From Siphonodentalium dalli (Eukaryota; Mollusca; Scaphopoda; Gadilida; Siphonodentaliidae): a DNA stretch of 64,000 nt. Positions 36,353 to 48,429 of the stretch are shown here, piece by piece. Both the position numbers and the translations under genes were made by a program. Positions within the stretch are counted from its first letter, which is position 1, and the number at the start of each line of letters is the position of its first letter. A model generated the notes under the pieces. It searched no databases and was not told the origin of the DNA. It saw only the letters and a program-made list of their open reading frames with translations. Where the stretch lies: the NCBI GenBank assembly GCA_032622095.1, contig CP136063.1, positions 268,827,426 through 268,891,425 of the forward strand, given 5' to 3'.

Positions 36353-39300
36353 TCAGGGAGGTTCCATTATCAGCTGGACTTCGTATATAAATTTCGCCAG
36401 ATTCGTTATTGTTCTTTTATTATTTGATGTGAAAAGGGCGTTCAGTTTGCAGATGTTCGGCCGAGTATAATAATAGCTTTTTAAATATTTTGTTCTTGGT
36501 TCGCTCAATTTGGGGCACTTAAGTATTACGTGGTATTCGTCACCAAGCTCCCTTTTGCATAACGTGCACTTTCTATCTGATCTGCTTTAATTTGTCCATG
36601 ATCCGGTTTCTATGGGGAGGCGGTGGTTTTTAGTTCTGAATTTGGCAAGCCGCAATACTACACTTTGGTTTCTCAGTGAGAAGTATGTCTCCTTTTTAAA
36701 ATCTAGTTTAATGATATTATAAAATGTCCCCTTATTCGATGATATAATGCTTCCTCGCCATTCTTGGAGGTAAGCATCCTTAATTCTGTTCTTGATTAAT
36801 CGGTTGTACGTATTTATTTTCGGTACTGACTGGTAAATCCAGATGTTCGATATTCCTAGTTCATTCAGAGTTTTTTGTACGTATTCGAGCCATGTATTTC
36901 TCTTTTGTGTTTCGTTTTGGGTTTTTAGCATTATGCGGTATAAGAGAAGGGGCATCCGTTGACATGTCATATTCATTATTTTTCCCCTGTATGAGATAAA
37001 CCTGATTTTAATCATTATATTTATTGGTAGGATCCCTGTTTCCCCATAAATGAATGCAGTTGGCGTATTTTTCCGTAGACGGAGGTTGAATTTAAGGAAC
37101 AATCGTTCGAGTTTTTCGAAGCATGTTGTGTTTTCAAATCCCCAAATTTCGGAGCCATATATCATCAAGGGGGCAATGGATTTTTGGTATATTTCAAGGA
37201 TACAGTCAAATGAGAGGCTATATCTCCGAGCTTTATTCAGGAGGGCATTCATTGCTTTCTTTGCGTCTTTGCATCGCATGTTTCTGTCCTTACTGAAAGT
37301 TCCCTGTTTCGTGAACCAGGTGCCCAAATACCGGAAGTTATCAACAATTTCTATATCGTTGCGATTAATTTTAAAAGTGATTGGTTTTTTCGCTTTTGGT
37401 TTTCTTCCGAATATCATGACTTTTGTCTTCAGTATGTTTATATCTAATTTCCATATGTCACAGTAATTAGCAAAATAATCAAGCGCGTTTTGTAAACCTT
37501 GTGATGAATTTGAGAACAGGACCGTGTCGTCAGCGTATATCATTAGGAATAGCTTCAGTAATATTTCCGCGTCATTGTCATTTTCATTGCCAAATATCAG
37601 ACCTTTACATTCGTGTCGTTTAAGGTAGTCTTCTATGTCGTTAACGTAGAGCGCAAAAAGTATCGGGGACAACCCATCTCCCTGTTTTAGTCCTGTTGAA
37701 CATGGGAAGTATCCGGAAAAATCATCCGTTAACACGGTCATCTTAAGGTTTGTGTATAGGCGTTTGATAATATTCAGAATTTTTCCTGTGATTCCAATGC
37801 GCATGAGTTTTGACCATAGGCCGTCGCGCCATACATAATCGAATGATTTTGAGAAGTCGATAAATGTGCAAAAGAGGTTTTTGTTTTTCATCATCATAAT
37901 CTGGGTCAGGGCGTATAGAGAGAAGGTATGATCTATTGTTGAATATCATTTGCTGCGAAAGCCTGCCTGTGCCTCTGTTTGGATGGCGTTGGTAGTCAGA
38001 AAGTTATTCAATCGGGTAGTAAGTATACTCGTGAATAATTTTGATAGTGTACATAATAATGTGATTTTTCTGTAGTTATCCGGGTTCAGTGGGTCATTTT
38101 TATTTTTGTAGATGGGGCGTATTATCCCGATCTCCCAGTCTGCTGGAATCTCCCCTGAATCGAGTATTTCATTAAAAAGTTTTGTGTATAAAAATCCCAT
38201 CTTTCCCCAGCTACTCTTAATCATTTCATTTACTAGCGAGTCATAACCTGGTGCTTTATTATTCTTCAATTTTGTTACTGCATGTTCTACTTCCGCTAAA
38301 GTTATTTCAATATTTAAGGGGGACGAATCTAATTTAAGCGCTGTCGGCAATTCAGAAATAGGGATAAGATTTGCCATTATTGTTTCGTTGCCACTTTTCT
38401 CCATGGATTCAAAGTATTCTTGAAATTCACTCGATTGGGGTTGGCATTCTTCCCTTTTTACGCCTAATTCTCTAATAACTCGCCAAAATTCCCTACTAGA
38501 CTTACCCTTTAAATTGTGTACTTTCTTCCTAAATGTAATTCTAAATTTTTGTTTACTGTTATTTTGAGTCAATTTATAAATTTTTCTACATTCTAACATT
38601 TTTTTTCTATTTTCGGAGCAGGGGTTTGTTCTGTTTATTTTCTGTGCCTTTCTGTACCGTGTTCTTGTTTGTGTGCAGTCATGTGTGAACCACGGCATAC
38701 CTTGAGGTTTCTTCCTCGTGCTGGTTGTTTTGGTATTATTACGCTGTGGTCTTTTTTCTCGTCTATGCTAGCGTTCATTAATATAGATGTCAGATCTTCA
38801 TATATGGTACTTATTTTATTTTGTTTATTTGCTATGTCCGTAGAACTAGATGTTAGTGGGGTTTCATTGCCATGCATTTGTGAATAAAGTTTACTCACGG
38901 TGGTTGGATCAATTCGTTCATTGAATGAGTCGCACTTTTGTTTGTCCCAATTTCGGATTACAGTTCGTCTTGTTGGTTTGTGGGTTACATTGTATCTTTT
39001 GAGTATGCGCTTGTTCGTGTTGACAATAGGTCTCGCGGTCGGATTATTGGTGCGGATTATGTTGATACCGAATGTCAAGGCTGAGTGGATGTCGGAGAAC
39101 AAACAGTTATAATGGTTGACCTGGAAATTTACTATACTGTTGGTGACTGTTGGACTGCATACTAGATAATCAATGACACTGTTGTTTGTCGTCGTGTATC
39201 TCGCGTTTGTATAAATGTCGTCTTTCCTGCCATTTAAAATACGTATACCAATATCATTACAAAGTTGAGTGAATTTGGCCCCGGATGCATTTGCAGTAGT

Positions 39301-39864
39301 ATCAGGGTTGTACCTTTTGGGGTGGGCTGATTTAACTGAGTGCTCTGTGCTTAGTCTTTCTGCGTGCGTACTATCGTCCAGTGTGCCGGTTCTCGAATTA
39401 AAATCGCCTACTATAATGACATTATCGAATAAAATATATTTGTCCATTATTGAAATGTGTGTATAATCGAAAATGTTTTCATTATGGTATTTTGATGTTT
39501 CACAGGGTACATAAACACTTCCAATTGCGTAAGAGTGTCCTTTCTCGTTCTGGTATATGCACCAGAGAATGGTTTCACATTCGTCATTTATGAGGGTGAA
39601 ATGTTCCGTGTATGAGTTTTTAATAGCTATACACAGTCCGCCTGATCTGCGTTTCTTTGTCGTTTTTGATCTGTTTTTGAAGCAAAGGATATGGAAATTT
39701 GGTATTGAAATCGAGACTATATCGATGTTGTCTGTTTTTGTTTCTTGGAACATTATTATGTCGAAGTTTGTTATATAGCTCAGCAATTCTGGATCATTTA
39801 GCCTGGATGATAGTCCACATACATTTAGGGACAGTACTTTAAGGTGGAACCATCCCGGGCACAC
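36353..39864 (-). pseudogene. LINE ORF2: endonuclease and reverse transcriptase, broken
   Basis: The protein would be ~1170 residues with domains in the expected order. The APE-type endonuclease shows LSLNVCGL, FQETK, VGDFNSRTG, VIDYL and SDIHSAL. The reverse transcriptase shows LKNNKAPGYD, RPIYKN, EAQAGFRSK, FIDFSKSFDYV, GLKQGDGLSPILFALYVND and the catalytic YADD. Near the end is a zinc knuckle of the form C-x2-C-x8-H-x4-C. Damage seen: a frameshift near 38710 between the endonuclease and RT parts, a TGA at 37946-37948, and a TAA at 36587-36589. After each stop the same frame continues with family-like sequence to TGA at 36353-36355. It follows ORF1 in the same frame, separated only by a TAG. 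Clade not assigned; RT motifs are intact enough for phylogeny. Confidence 0.93.
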
Positions 39865-40553
39865 CTACCCCGAGTCAGCCTGCTGCATGTCACCCAACGG
39901 TTGATCTATATCAATCTGGTTATCAGGCAGAGGGTTGCCCCCTGGGTTAGGATGTGTCAGTGTTGGCTCCGTCAGCGCGGGGTTCGCTTGGGTACGATTG
40001 GGAGGGGGAGGTTGTTGGGGTGATGGAAAGCGAGGCTGTCCAGAGGGGGTATTGTGTGGAGGTAGTGGGAAGCGGGGCGACCAAGAAGAGTGGCGGTGGG
40101 GTATAGAATGATGAGGGGGTTGAGTATGTCTCGTTGGGTGTTGTGGGTATCCATGTGTTGCGTAGCCTGCTGATTTGTATCGCGGATTAAAGTCAGTTGA
40201 TTGCTGGTGCTGATTAAAGTCAGTTGGTTGGTGTTGCATATTCATTCCATTGGATCTGTCTCGATGTGTTGTGCCCCGTCTTCCGCGGTTCTGGCGGTTG
40301 ACACGATGTGGCCTATTTTCGACCCCCTTACTCAGAGATTTTGATCTCCTGTAGGGTGGAGGGATTTCTGGCCTGACAAGTTTGTTGTCTATAAATAGTT
40401 TATCTCCTGAGATATTGGCTTTTAGACCTTTTTTGCGAGCCTCCTTTGCTAGTGGCTGCAATGTTGTTTGTCTATACGTATTGATTACCTCTGGGAGGTT
40501 CTCATTGATGTAACAGTCGCTGTCCCTACAAAACATCGAAATGATATAAACTG
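39865..40553 (-). pseudogene. LINE ORF1, 5'-truncated
   Basis: The frame reads from the junction near 40553 to TAG at 39865-39867. It holds NLPEVINTYRQTTLQP, an ARKKGLKA stretch and DKLFIDNKLV. A block of this type precedes the endonuclease in several two-ORF LINE groups. A basic region and a long Pro/Gln/His-rich tail follow. The upstream part of the open frame (to 40698) belongs to the neighbouring inverted-repeat element and not to the LINE, so the true N terminus is missing. RNA binding is inferred from position and basic composition only. Confidence 0.75.
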
Positions 40554-40616
40554 AATGGCTGCGGACACACGCACCACATTGGCGATGGCATAGCAGGTGT
40601 GACAATATACGAGCAG

Positions 40617-40820
40617 TTTTGTGATACCCATAATATATGAGCAGGTGGATGCACGCACCCCGGTCCCACTTATCTTGACATTTTGTAAACTGCCGCAAGG
40701 TAGACTGCTCTGGACATCACAAGTGAAGTTTCCACTATCGAAGTTCAAGAAAGGGGTGCCTCTATATGTGGGACCGGGGTGGGTGCATCCACCTGCTCAT
40801 ATAGTATGGGTATCACAAAA
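40617..40820. repeat. Internal hairpin unit with 53 bp arms
   Basis: The left arm 40617-40669 (TTTTGTGATACCCATAATAT onward) pairs with the right arm 40768-40820. The ~98 bp spacer has TTATCTTGACATTTTGTAAA. The minus-strand reading of the spacer (FDSGNFTCDVQSSLPCGSLQ) looks protein-like and is kept in the second copy at 41873-42024. It is flanked there by a plausible acceptor (CCACATATAG) and donor (AAAG then GTATAG). This could be a captured exon or chance. Confidence 0.7.
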
Positions 40821-41872
40821 CATATAGGCCTACTGTGTGTTTCTGTATATAATACAGTATATATATACAATATAAAAAAGAACCCATTTATAAAGAGCGT
40901 TATACACTGTGTGTTATATATGCATATCTCATCACAATACTTTATGTTTGGTAGGTTCCCCCCCACTGTTTATATCCCTCCTGAAACTTATGTTATTGTC
41001 TTCGGTTTTCCCCATATAATATTGTATATAAACTGTTCTCAATTCTTTAAGTGCCATATATGCACATTTCAAAAATATGTATGTTATATTGGGCGACCAT
41101 CAACATATAAACAACGGTACCTCCGATGGCTAATTAAAACAATTAAACCTTGTCAGGATAGTGTGTGGATTTCAACAATGCTATGTGTTGTTTACTCTCG
41201 GACACTTAGCTACATCATCAAACACATTCATTCAAATGGCGGTTGTTTGGCGGTTTACATGCGACGTATTAAGCATGATTGTTAATATTATTATCTGGGA
41301 CCCAAGCGGCCATATACACGCATGCCAATACATGGATGTGTATTGTTTGACTACCAATGGATATATAATACATATTATCAAAATCAATATGTAATCATAG
41401 AATATACCCCAATTTTCTAACGGAGCGTTCGCATTATGTTTTTGATCTGTCCGACCGTCTGTCCATCCGTCATTCGGTCTTGGTTCATGTGTGGTGGCTT
41501 AAGATAAGTATTAACTGGACAAACTGTAATCTAGTGTTTGGGTTTTTCTAACACAGAGTGCAGGCCGGGACCGCGTGTTCGGTGACCGCCGGCCAATTCC
41601 CCCTCCCCCTTTTTGTTGGTATTTCCTTCTATGTACGGCATTGGAAAGTCCAAACTGGTTTTACTGGGATTACTGGTCCGGGTTGCAGGTTGGGTTCGAT
41701 GTTGGAGTCCTACCCGAGGGTTTTTACATGTGTTATCACATCGGGATATTAATTCTTATCAATATATCACGACCATATAAAGAGCGTTTAATTTATTAGT
41801 TTTTACACGGGAATATGATAAGATCGGTTAATCCAAGGAAGTCTAGACGTATATTCTATACCTTTGTTACTC

Positions 41873-42024
41873 TTATCTTGACATTTTGTAAACTGCCGCA
41901 AGGTAGACTGCTCTGGACATCACTAGTGAAGTTTCCACTATCGCAGTTCAAGACAGGGGTGCCTCTATATGTGGGGCCGGTGGTGCGTGCATCCACCTGC
42001 TCATATATTATGGGTATCACAAAA
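41873..42024. repeat. Second copy of the 155 bp segment, one arm only
   Basis: Matches 40670-40820 with few changes but lacks the left hairpin arm. The preceding sequence is TTTGTTACTC instead of the arm. Confidence 0.8.
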
Positions 42025-42663
42025 CAATTTATTATGGTGGGTTTTGGTGACAATTGGTGGCCATAATGTATATGTCATAGGGAGCCATGTCGCCCACCAC
42101 ATATTCACACAGTGAGTGACTGACCAATTAACACATTGCGTTTCACCAAGGCTGATCTCTATACTCATTACGTTTTGCTACATTGTATTCTCTAAGATAC
42201 ATAAAATTGCACGATCGATCGTCCAGAATTGTGTTTGACCTCATTCACTCATATATCATTCAAGTGGTATGTTTTGTTGATATTATCTCAATTCATGTTT
42301 ATCTACTTATATTAATTTCATGCGTATTAAGACAGTTCCCCAGTTGCGTTTTTTTATTTTGCGACCTTAAGTTCTACTCATAATTACGCTAACATCATGT
42401 GGACATCTGAAGCTGTGTCGGAATTGTTGGAAGAGATGCAGATAAGAGAAGGTGTATATATGGAATAAACAAAGCGACTTATACAATATCGATCTCGACG
42501 CTGGTAGCCCTTGGAAAAGACTCTTTCTGTGGATGTGCAGCGGGCGACATGGCTTGCTATGGCATATAACTTATGATGACCAATAATATTGTCACCAAAC
42601 TCCACCATAATTAATTGTCACACCTACTATGCCATCGCTACTGTGGTACGTGTGTCCGCAGCC

Positions 42664-45600
42664 AATGAATAACGAAATAGAGGATCTCCAATGAGTCGCA
42701 ATTATATACGAAATTTAATAAACAGCGAGGCTCGAATCGAATTTAGTGGACGAAGTTAATACATAGAATGGCGACGAATTTGATATTCATTTTTATCACA
42801 TAATCACATTTTAGTAAGGCATTGATCTCGAAACGGCTGGGGTTAAAACAAAATTAATATTGATTTCCTTATCACAACCAAACAGGAAGTAAAGACACCT
42901 TCAAGAAAAAATATAGCTCCATTTTAAATATGTTTTTTCATGTTGACAACATTGTGCAACCGCCCATGTTTATCTCACAAACAACACCAAACAACCCTAC
43001 ACAAATCGAATGTCATAATTGTATTCTTATTAACATAATAATAATGTTCCGGCATTATTCGACATCATTGCGCTAATTGTTACGTCAATGTGCGTGCCGA
43101 TAATACACGTGCGTCTTACTAACATATATGAGGCCGGGTTTAGGTCATAATATGTGATAAACATCATTATAAAACATAGCGTCTGTCACACACGTTTCTT
43201 GTTCCAGACATGTTATTTCATACACTATATTAATCTAAATAAAAGGTAAAATACGTTAATTTAAAATTAGCGTATTAACGCTAGAACCCTGCTGGAACTA
43301 TCTGGAGTGTTATAACGTAGGCTGTGATTTTCCAAAAGTTAGAAAGCTGGAATTGGAAAATTCTAACTCATCTGGTGAATGATGTGAGGGGATGGTGTAT
43401 CAGGGCTTTCGTTAGCGGTTGGGGAATGGGTTATTGTCATTATTAACAAACTAAAGGGTTTAGTAATGTACTGAAGTTGTTGTCATTTGACACTGAATGA
43501 TATTGGTTTTGTTGGTTCCGTAAATGTTGTAGCGAAACATCAAGTTAAATCCGCGAGTGTTCGTAACGCTACGGACAACTATATAGAGGACACTGTTGGC
43601 GATTTATTCTATTTCCGACTTCACTACAAAACTACGAATTATTTATTCCTGATCAACATTCCTGATCAAACGTTATTTGACAACGTAATCAGATAGAATC
43701 AACCACGTGGCTATAAGCGATATCCATCTTGATATCTTGAATAAGGCAATAATTATCGATGTGTGTAGCCCTGAAGTAAATATGTTTTTCCTGAAATAAT
43801 TCACAATAGTGGTCAACTGTCCGATAGTACATACGACAGTATAGTTATTGTTATATGTGTTCCCGGATCTAGGATACACTTCCTTTCCCCAGCGATTGTA
43901 ATGATAGGGTTAGATACGCACATTACGTGCTAAATGATATAGTATAAGAACTCACAAGCATAATTAACAAGATCATATTCTTAAATGGTTATAACTGGTA
44001 GCAACCATTGTATAAGTGAGGCAGCATCAAACCAGTATCAATATATAGTAAACAATAGTATGGTACTCTTCATAGACAAGGGTATCATGGTATCTCAGAC
44101 TTTATTTGGACGCATGGTACACGGAGACAGAACATAAAAGTTATAGAATCTTCTGGACCCTTTATTGTTCCCGTACGCGGCCAACTGTACCTTCTCTACT
44201 AGACCACGGGACACAACGCGTTATCGGGCAAATACAACAAGAAAACCAATATCAGAACTGGTAACGCGCTCAAGATCATAGCGAACCAAAGACGGACGCT
44301 TTGGATCGTATATGGACTATATCTGATTTTTTTGACGTCACTAATTATTATCTAATACGACGCAGCTGTTTTGAATTACGCGAGCGCCTTTGTAGTACAG
44401 TAGATCGGTGGGCTTAAAGCATTAATGTCGTAATCGGAAAATCGTGTTACTGTCTTTCGATTACTGGTATTGCAAATGAGAATTATGAACATTGAATTAC
44501 AATGTAAGTTCATTCGTAGCGTTAGTTTACCTTTTATTGAGAAAATAAGACACAATAAATAACGACACTATAGTAACTACAGTTTACACATATCGGGGAG
44601 AGTAAAAATTGATCGAAATTCCTGATGTGAAATATAAGAAGAATGTCATCACAAATTTACCGTTCTACTGTGCGAAGGTGGGCATTTAATGTACAGCACA
44701 CGGTACGGTGGGGTACTGTGCGAAACGAAATAACATATATTCAATAAGGAATTAATTGTTATCATAAGACTATATATTGCATACATGTATGTGATAATCC
44801 ATAAATATACTATTTTCTGGAATAGGAAGGAACACATAATTATGAACAAAGCAGAAGATACATGTACATCCAGGCGAACTCGGTCAATGGGGAAAGTTAC
44901 ATGATGACGTTTTTCGTCGATTGTCGTTGACCCAGCGTCAAGAAAAGAAATACATTGGTTAAATCTGGGACCAATATATACATATTATATTACTCCCAGG
45001 TTAAATTCATTAAAGATGTTCCCGTTCCCCTCTCGACAAGGTATAACTATTTTCACTTTGATGTTGGTACTAGTACATGTAGTTTATAACCATCAATAGT
45101 CTAGCTGTCGATCAAGACTACCCGGAAGTACGATTTGCCTAATTTATACTGGAAATTACGATTGGGGTCCATTCATTCGACGAACCCAGGAAATATAGCT
45201 TCATGTGAATCTTATTTGGAGGGAATACCAGAGAATCTATAAAGTGATTTTGATAATAAAAAAGCCACAGTGGTTTTGCTTTGGTTCGTTAATTACGCTA
45301 TAGTGCATGATCATGTTATACTATACATGTATACCCATGATTGTAATTATAGAATATAAAATATATTGTTTTCGCGAATGACCAACTCAGAATTCCGTTA
45401 AAATAACAATAACAACCAGCACCTAATTAACGAACCGGCGACCGACTCGGCCGTCTCCGACCACAACCCCCAGTGGGCTACAGAACGAAAAATGTCTATA
45501 AAAGTTGAAATATAAGACTTTCAAATTATATTTTTCATCTCTTTTATTTGTAATTGACATAGCTTGTCATAAACCAAAAATCAACATTATTGACATAAAA

Positions 45601-45987
45601 CTGTAAAGGACAATAAAATAAATTGAAATCCCCAACTACACCTTTTATCGGACTCGGCCTCCGGTTCGCAGTTCGACTTTTAATGCTCCCAAAAATTTCC
45701 ATTATCTATAAATAAAACGCCCAGCGAACCATAGCCAGAGATTATTTTATAGGGAGAAACGCAACTCTCATTCACCTCTATGTAATTAATTTGCACTCTT
45801 AGCGAGAGCGGCTGAGAGGGTCTCTATGTCAGGAGAGATGGCTTTCAATAGAAAACTAATAGGGAATAAACAATGTTTTATCGCATAATCTGTCATGTTT
45901 ACCCAAAAAAAATCACATACATGCTCATGCTAGTGGAGATGAAAACAATTGATACTTACATGTATTTAATTTACAGATGACTAATTT
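42664..45987. other. 3.3 kb with no recognised gene or repeat
   Basis: AT-rich, apparently single-copy sequence. Short frames (up to ~75 codons) carry no recognisable motif. A tRNA A-box-like TGGTCTAGTAG occurs on the minus strand near 44200 but no B box follows. Confidence 0.5.
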
Positions 45988-46333
45988 TTAGCAGCTTTCT
46001 ATCCTTGCGGTTCGTTTTTTTTTCTGTTTAGTGTCATGATGTTGGAATTTCAATGTTGCATGGGTCCTCAGAATGATAAATAGATCCGTGATTCTCTTTC
46101 CAACTGAATCACAACATTGGAATTTAACATCAATGGCACCATGCATGCATGCTCTCAGCCTTGCATGTATCTTGCCAAGGTACATTACATTTGGAAAGAG
46201 GGTGACAAATATTCCTTCAAGGAGAGTGAATTTCACGAAGGTATCGTCAGTCGGGATTTTGAGTCCCCCATATTCTCCTTTTGGTTGATTGATGTCTTTC
46301 AGAGAAGTGAATATTTGTTTTCTGTCACCATCG
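45988..46333 (-). pseudogene. P-element-like transposase, C-terminal fragment
   Basis: Residues from the junction read DGDRKQIFTSLKD, then EYGGLKIPTDDTFVKF, then LLEGIF. The end reads CDSVGKRITD followed by RTHATLKF and a Lys/Arg-rich tail to the stop at 45988. A 'GGL-x-x-P-x-D/S' block followed by a Glu-containing helix is usual near the C terminus of THAP9/P-type transposases. The fragment continues the frame family that stops at 49224 on the other side of the 2.89 kb insertion, so the two pieces were once one exon. Confidence 0.75.
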
Positions 46334-46526
46334 GGGGTCAATACTATGAAACTTTATCTTTGTAAGAATCTACAATTGTTTGTAAGAAATAACAATTTAT
46401 CATTCCGCCAATACTATGAACCTACGATTACAAACATAAATCACAAATAGTACGTGTTCTTTGTATTTACAAATATCTCCAATCACAAAGAATGTTCGAG
46501 TACTATGAAACATATTTTTTCAGTTT

Positions 46527-47150
46527 TCGCACCCTTAACCCGGATAATATATCCATCTATGATACGCAGGGACGTGGCGACAAGGGGTCGATTCACCCCC
46601 TCGTGAAAATATTTTGTCAGCTGGAAATCTCAAGTACAACCCACATGCAGGGACGTCGCGACAAGGGTTTTGGGTTATGTTTCTCGCCCCAAACATTTTA
46701 TCAACACGTTCAACAGCTGGAAATTTAATACCTGAAACAACATGAATTGGAAATTTTACAACAACAATAGGTTGAACTTGTTCTGTTATTTTGTTTTTCC
46801 AACAATTTATTAGGGGGTATGTGTTTGTTTTAGACCAACATTTGCATATTTATCTCCTTTGGTCAAAAGTTTGGATTGAAATGGCCTATATTTAGAAATT
46901 GTCTAACCTTAGGGGGTCAGCTTGGGTGTGAGGTAGCAGTATGTGTTCCTTGTAACTACTGAAATTACCCAATTTATTGAAAGTTACAACGTTCAGGAAC
47001 TTGTCTAGAATGTCTATATAGGGTGTCAAACATAAATTGTCGATTTTCACATCCTTAAACCGGAGCATATAACCATCTGATTCGCAGGGATGTAGCCCCC
47101 TTATGAAAATGTGTTATCAATGGAAATCTCATAAACAGGGACATGGCGAT
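46527..47150. repeat. Three diverged ~100 bp repeats with GCAGGGACGT
   Basis: The units near 46530, 46640 and 47040 share CACCCTTAACCCGGATAATA-like starts, GCAGGGACGTGGCGACAAGG and a CAGCTGGAAAT ending. The third lies ~300 bp away and is more diverged. Each is non-coding as far as I can see. Confidence 0.65.
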
Positions 47151-47619
47151 AGTGGTCTTGGGAACACGATGCCTGGCACATTCTTCCAGAAATAGTGCCT
47201 TTTGGTAATTGGTTAGAGACATTTCGTTGTTCTTGTCTTGATCAAGTATAGTTTATAAATGACAAATAAATAAAAATGAAGCGTGTTCCCAATGTGAGTA
47301 TGATTTTTCGCTCAAGAAAGCATTGCGAGGTAAATGATACTCATGGTCATGGGCGGATTATCATTTGAGTTTCAATCGTCGACGCGAATACATTTGGTCA
47401 CGGTAAAGGACACGAATACGAAGATGCAAGCACAGCATAAATGCAGTGACGTGGCAAGATGTTCTCTTCGATGTGCCAACGTCGATATCCAACTGTATCC
47501 CCACCCCTCAATTAGAAACTTCTGTTTCTGTGAAATGTAATTGTTTACCCCGATTGGCTTCTGATTTTCAAGCCGTAACAGTAAGTTGTCCACCCCTTGG
47601 GTTGGACATATTGATTAAT

Positions 47620-47935
47620 ATGACTAACTTAGTGTTAGTCACACACATTTTGAGTAACTTTGGTCAAGTATTGGAATTATTGGCACATAATTCAGCAACT
47701 TTAGTTTTCGCCTTCCAATTGACTAAGAAAAGTTATGACTAAATCCTGGCAATTTTGACTAATTAGTCGTTTGGATCCCCATTTCTTAGTCGTTATGACT
47801 AACATCACCCTAGTTATTTTGATTAATGTTATGCCTCAGTCATGTTGTCTGAACTAAATCAGTCATCCTGAGGAAAAACGTTTGACTAACATATGTTAGT
47901 CATATTGACTAACTTTTGTTATCAGCGTAGAAAAT
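47620..47935. repeat. Iterated GACTAA / TTAGTCAT motifs
   Basis: GACTAA, TTAGTCAT and close variants occur more than ten times on both strands, for example TATGACTAACTTAGTGTTAG, TTGACTAATTAGTCG and TGACTAACATATGTTAGTCA. Spacing is irregular. The style recalls the iteron blocks of the other inverted-repeat elements. Confidence 0.75.
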
Positions 47936-48132
47936 TTTTAATACTTTCCTCTTGATATACGATTCCATCGCTATATGGAATTTATAGGCATTTTGTTTAT
48001 TTAAAGGGTGCATATGGAAATTATAGAATGGACACCCCATCGCCATACTGAGCCCATAAAGCCACGTCCCTATCTAGATATATTGTAAGATATTGGAGCA
48101 GTTTGAAATTATAAAATGACCACCACTCCTAT

Positions 48133-48416
48133 TGGTTTGGTTTGGTTTATTAGGGTTTATCGTCGTTCTAACCACTAGGCCACACACGACGTTGTCAATT
48201 TTACGGGTGGAGGAAAGACCACACAGAGGCTTGATTTCACCGAGAAATCGTCCCACTGCGTGTAGAAACCACCGATCCCCCGGAAAGCAACTGACAAACT
48301 TGCCCAGATACACGATTCCGGTCACCCTCCATATGACGGGGTTCGAATCAGCTTCGTCAGGGCTGGACGGCCTGTGACGGTGTAATGCACCTGGACCGAC
48401 AGGACCACCGGGGCCC
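48133..48416 (-). mobile_element. SINE with 13 bp target-site duplication
   Basis: Exact 13 bp direct repeats CCACCACTCCTAT flank this 284 bp unit (48120-48132 and 48417-48429). On the minus strand it runs from a G/C-rich head through GATTCGAACCCC to ACGATAAACCCTAATAAACC and an (AACCA)n tail at the left duplication. The TTCGAA core resembles a pol III B box and the tail is as expected of a SINE mobilised by a partner LINE. Wording such as GTGACCGGAATCGTGTATCTGGG matches, as far as I recall, a common marine-invertebrate interspersed repeat. The overlapping 128-codon minus frame is not a gene. Confidence 0.85.
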
Positions 48417-48429
48417 CCACCACTCCTAT

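Larger units (their letters stand above)
36353..40553 (-). mobile_element. Non-LTR retrotransposon (LINE), near full length, 5' end missing
   Basis: ORF1 and ORF2 in order over ~4.2 kb identify the element. The 3' UTR, poly(A)-like tail and target-site duplication could not be placed. The sequence after the ORF2 stop is AT-rich and then meets the G tracts at 36.05-36.25 kb. At the 5' side the LINE stops exactly at the edge of an inverted-repeat element (40557). Confidence 0.9.
40557..42663. mobile_element. Inverted-repeat element, 2.1 kb, ~50 bp TIRs
   Basis: The left end 40557-40606 starts GGCTGCGGACACACGCACCA. The right end 42614-42663 is its complement, ending TGGTACGTGTGTCCGCAGCC, with ~5 mismatches in 50. 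An AAT triplet flanks both sides (40554-40556 and 42664-42666) and may be a target duplication. The interior has no transposase-like frame. It carries two direct copies of a ~155 bp segment (40669-40820 and 41873-42024), only the first of which is part of a complete hairpin. The 168-codon plus-strand frame at 40779-41285 resembles nothing I know. Confidence 0.82.

Noticed and set aside
38669-39778. Plus-strand frames of 65-73 codons
   Set aside because: They are antisense shadows of the LINE endonuclease.
44190-44270. Possible tRNA gene on the minus strand
   Set aside because: TGGTCTAGTAG looks like an A box, but no B box and no cloverleaf pairing follow.
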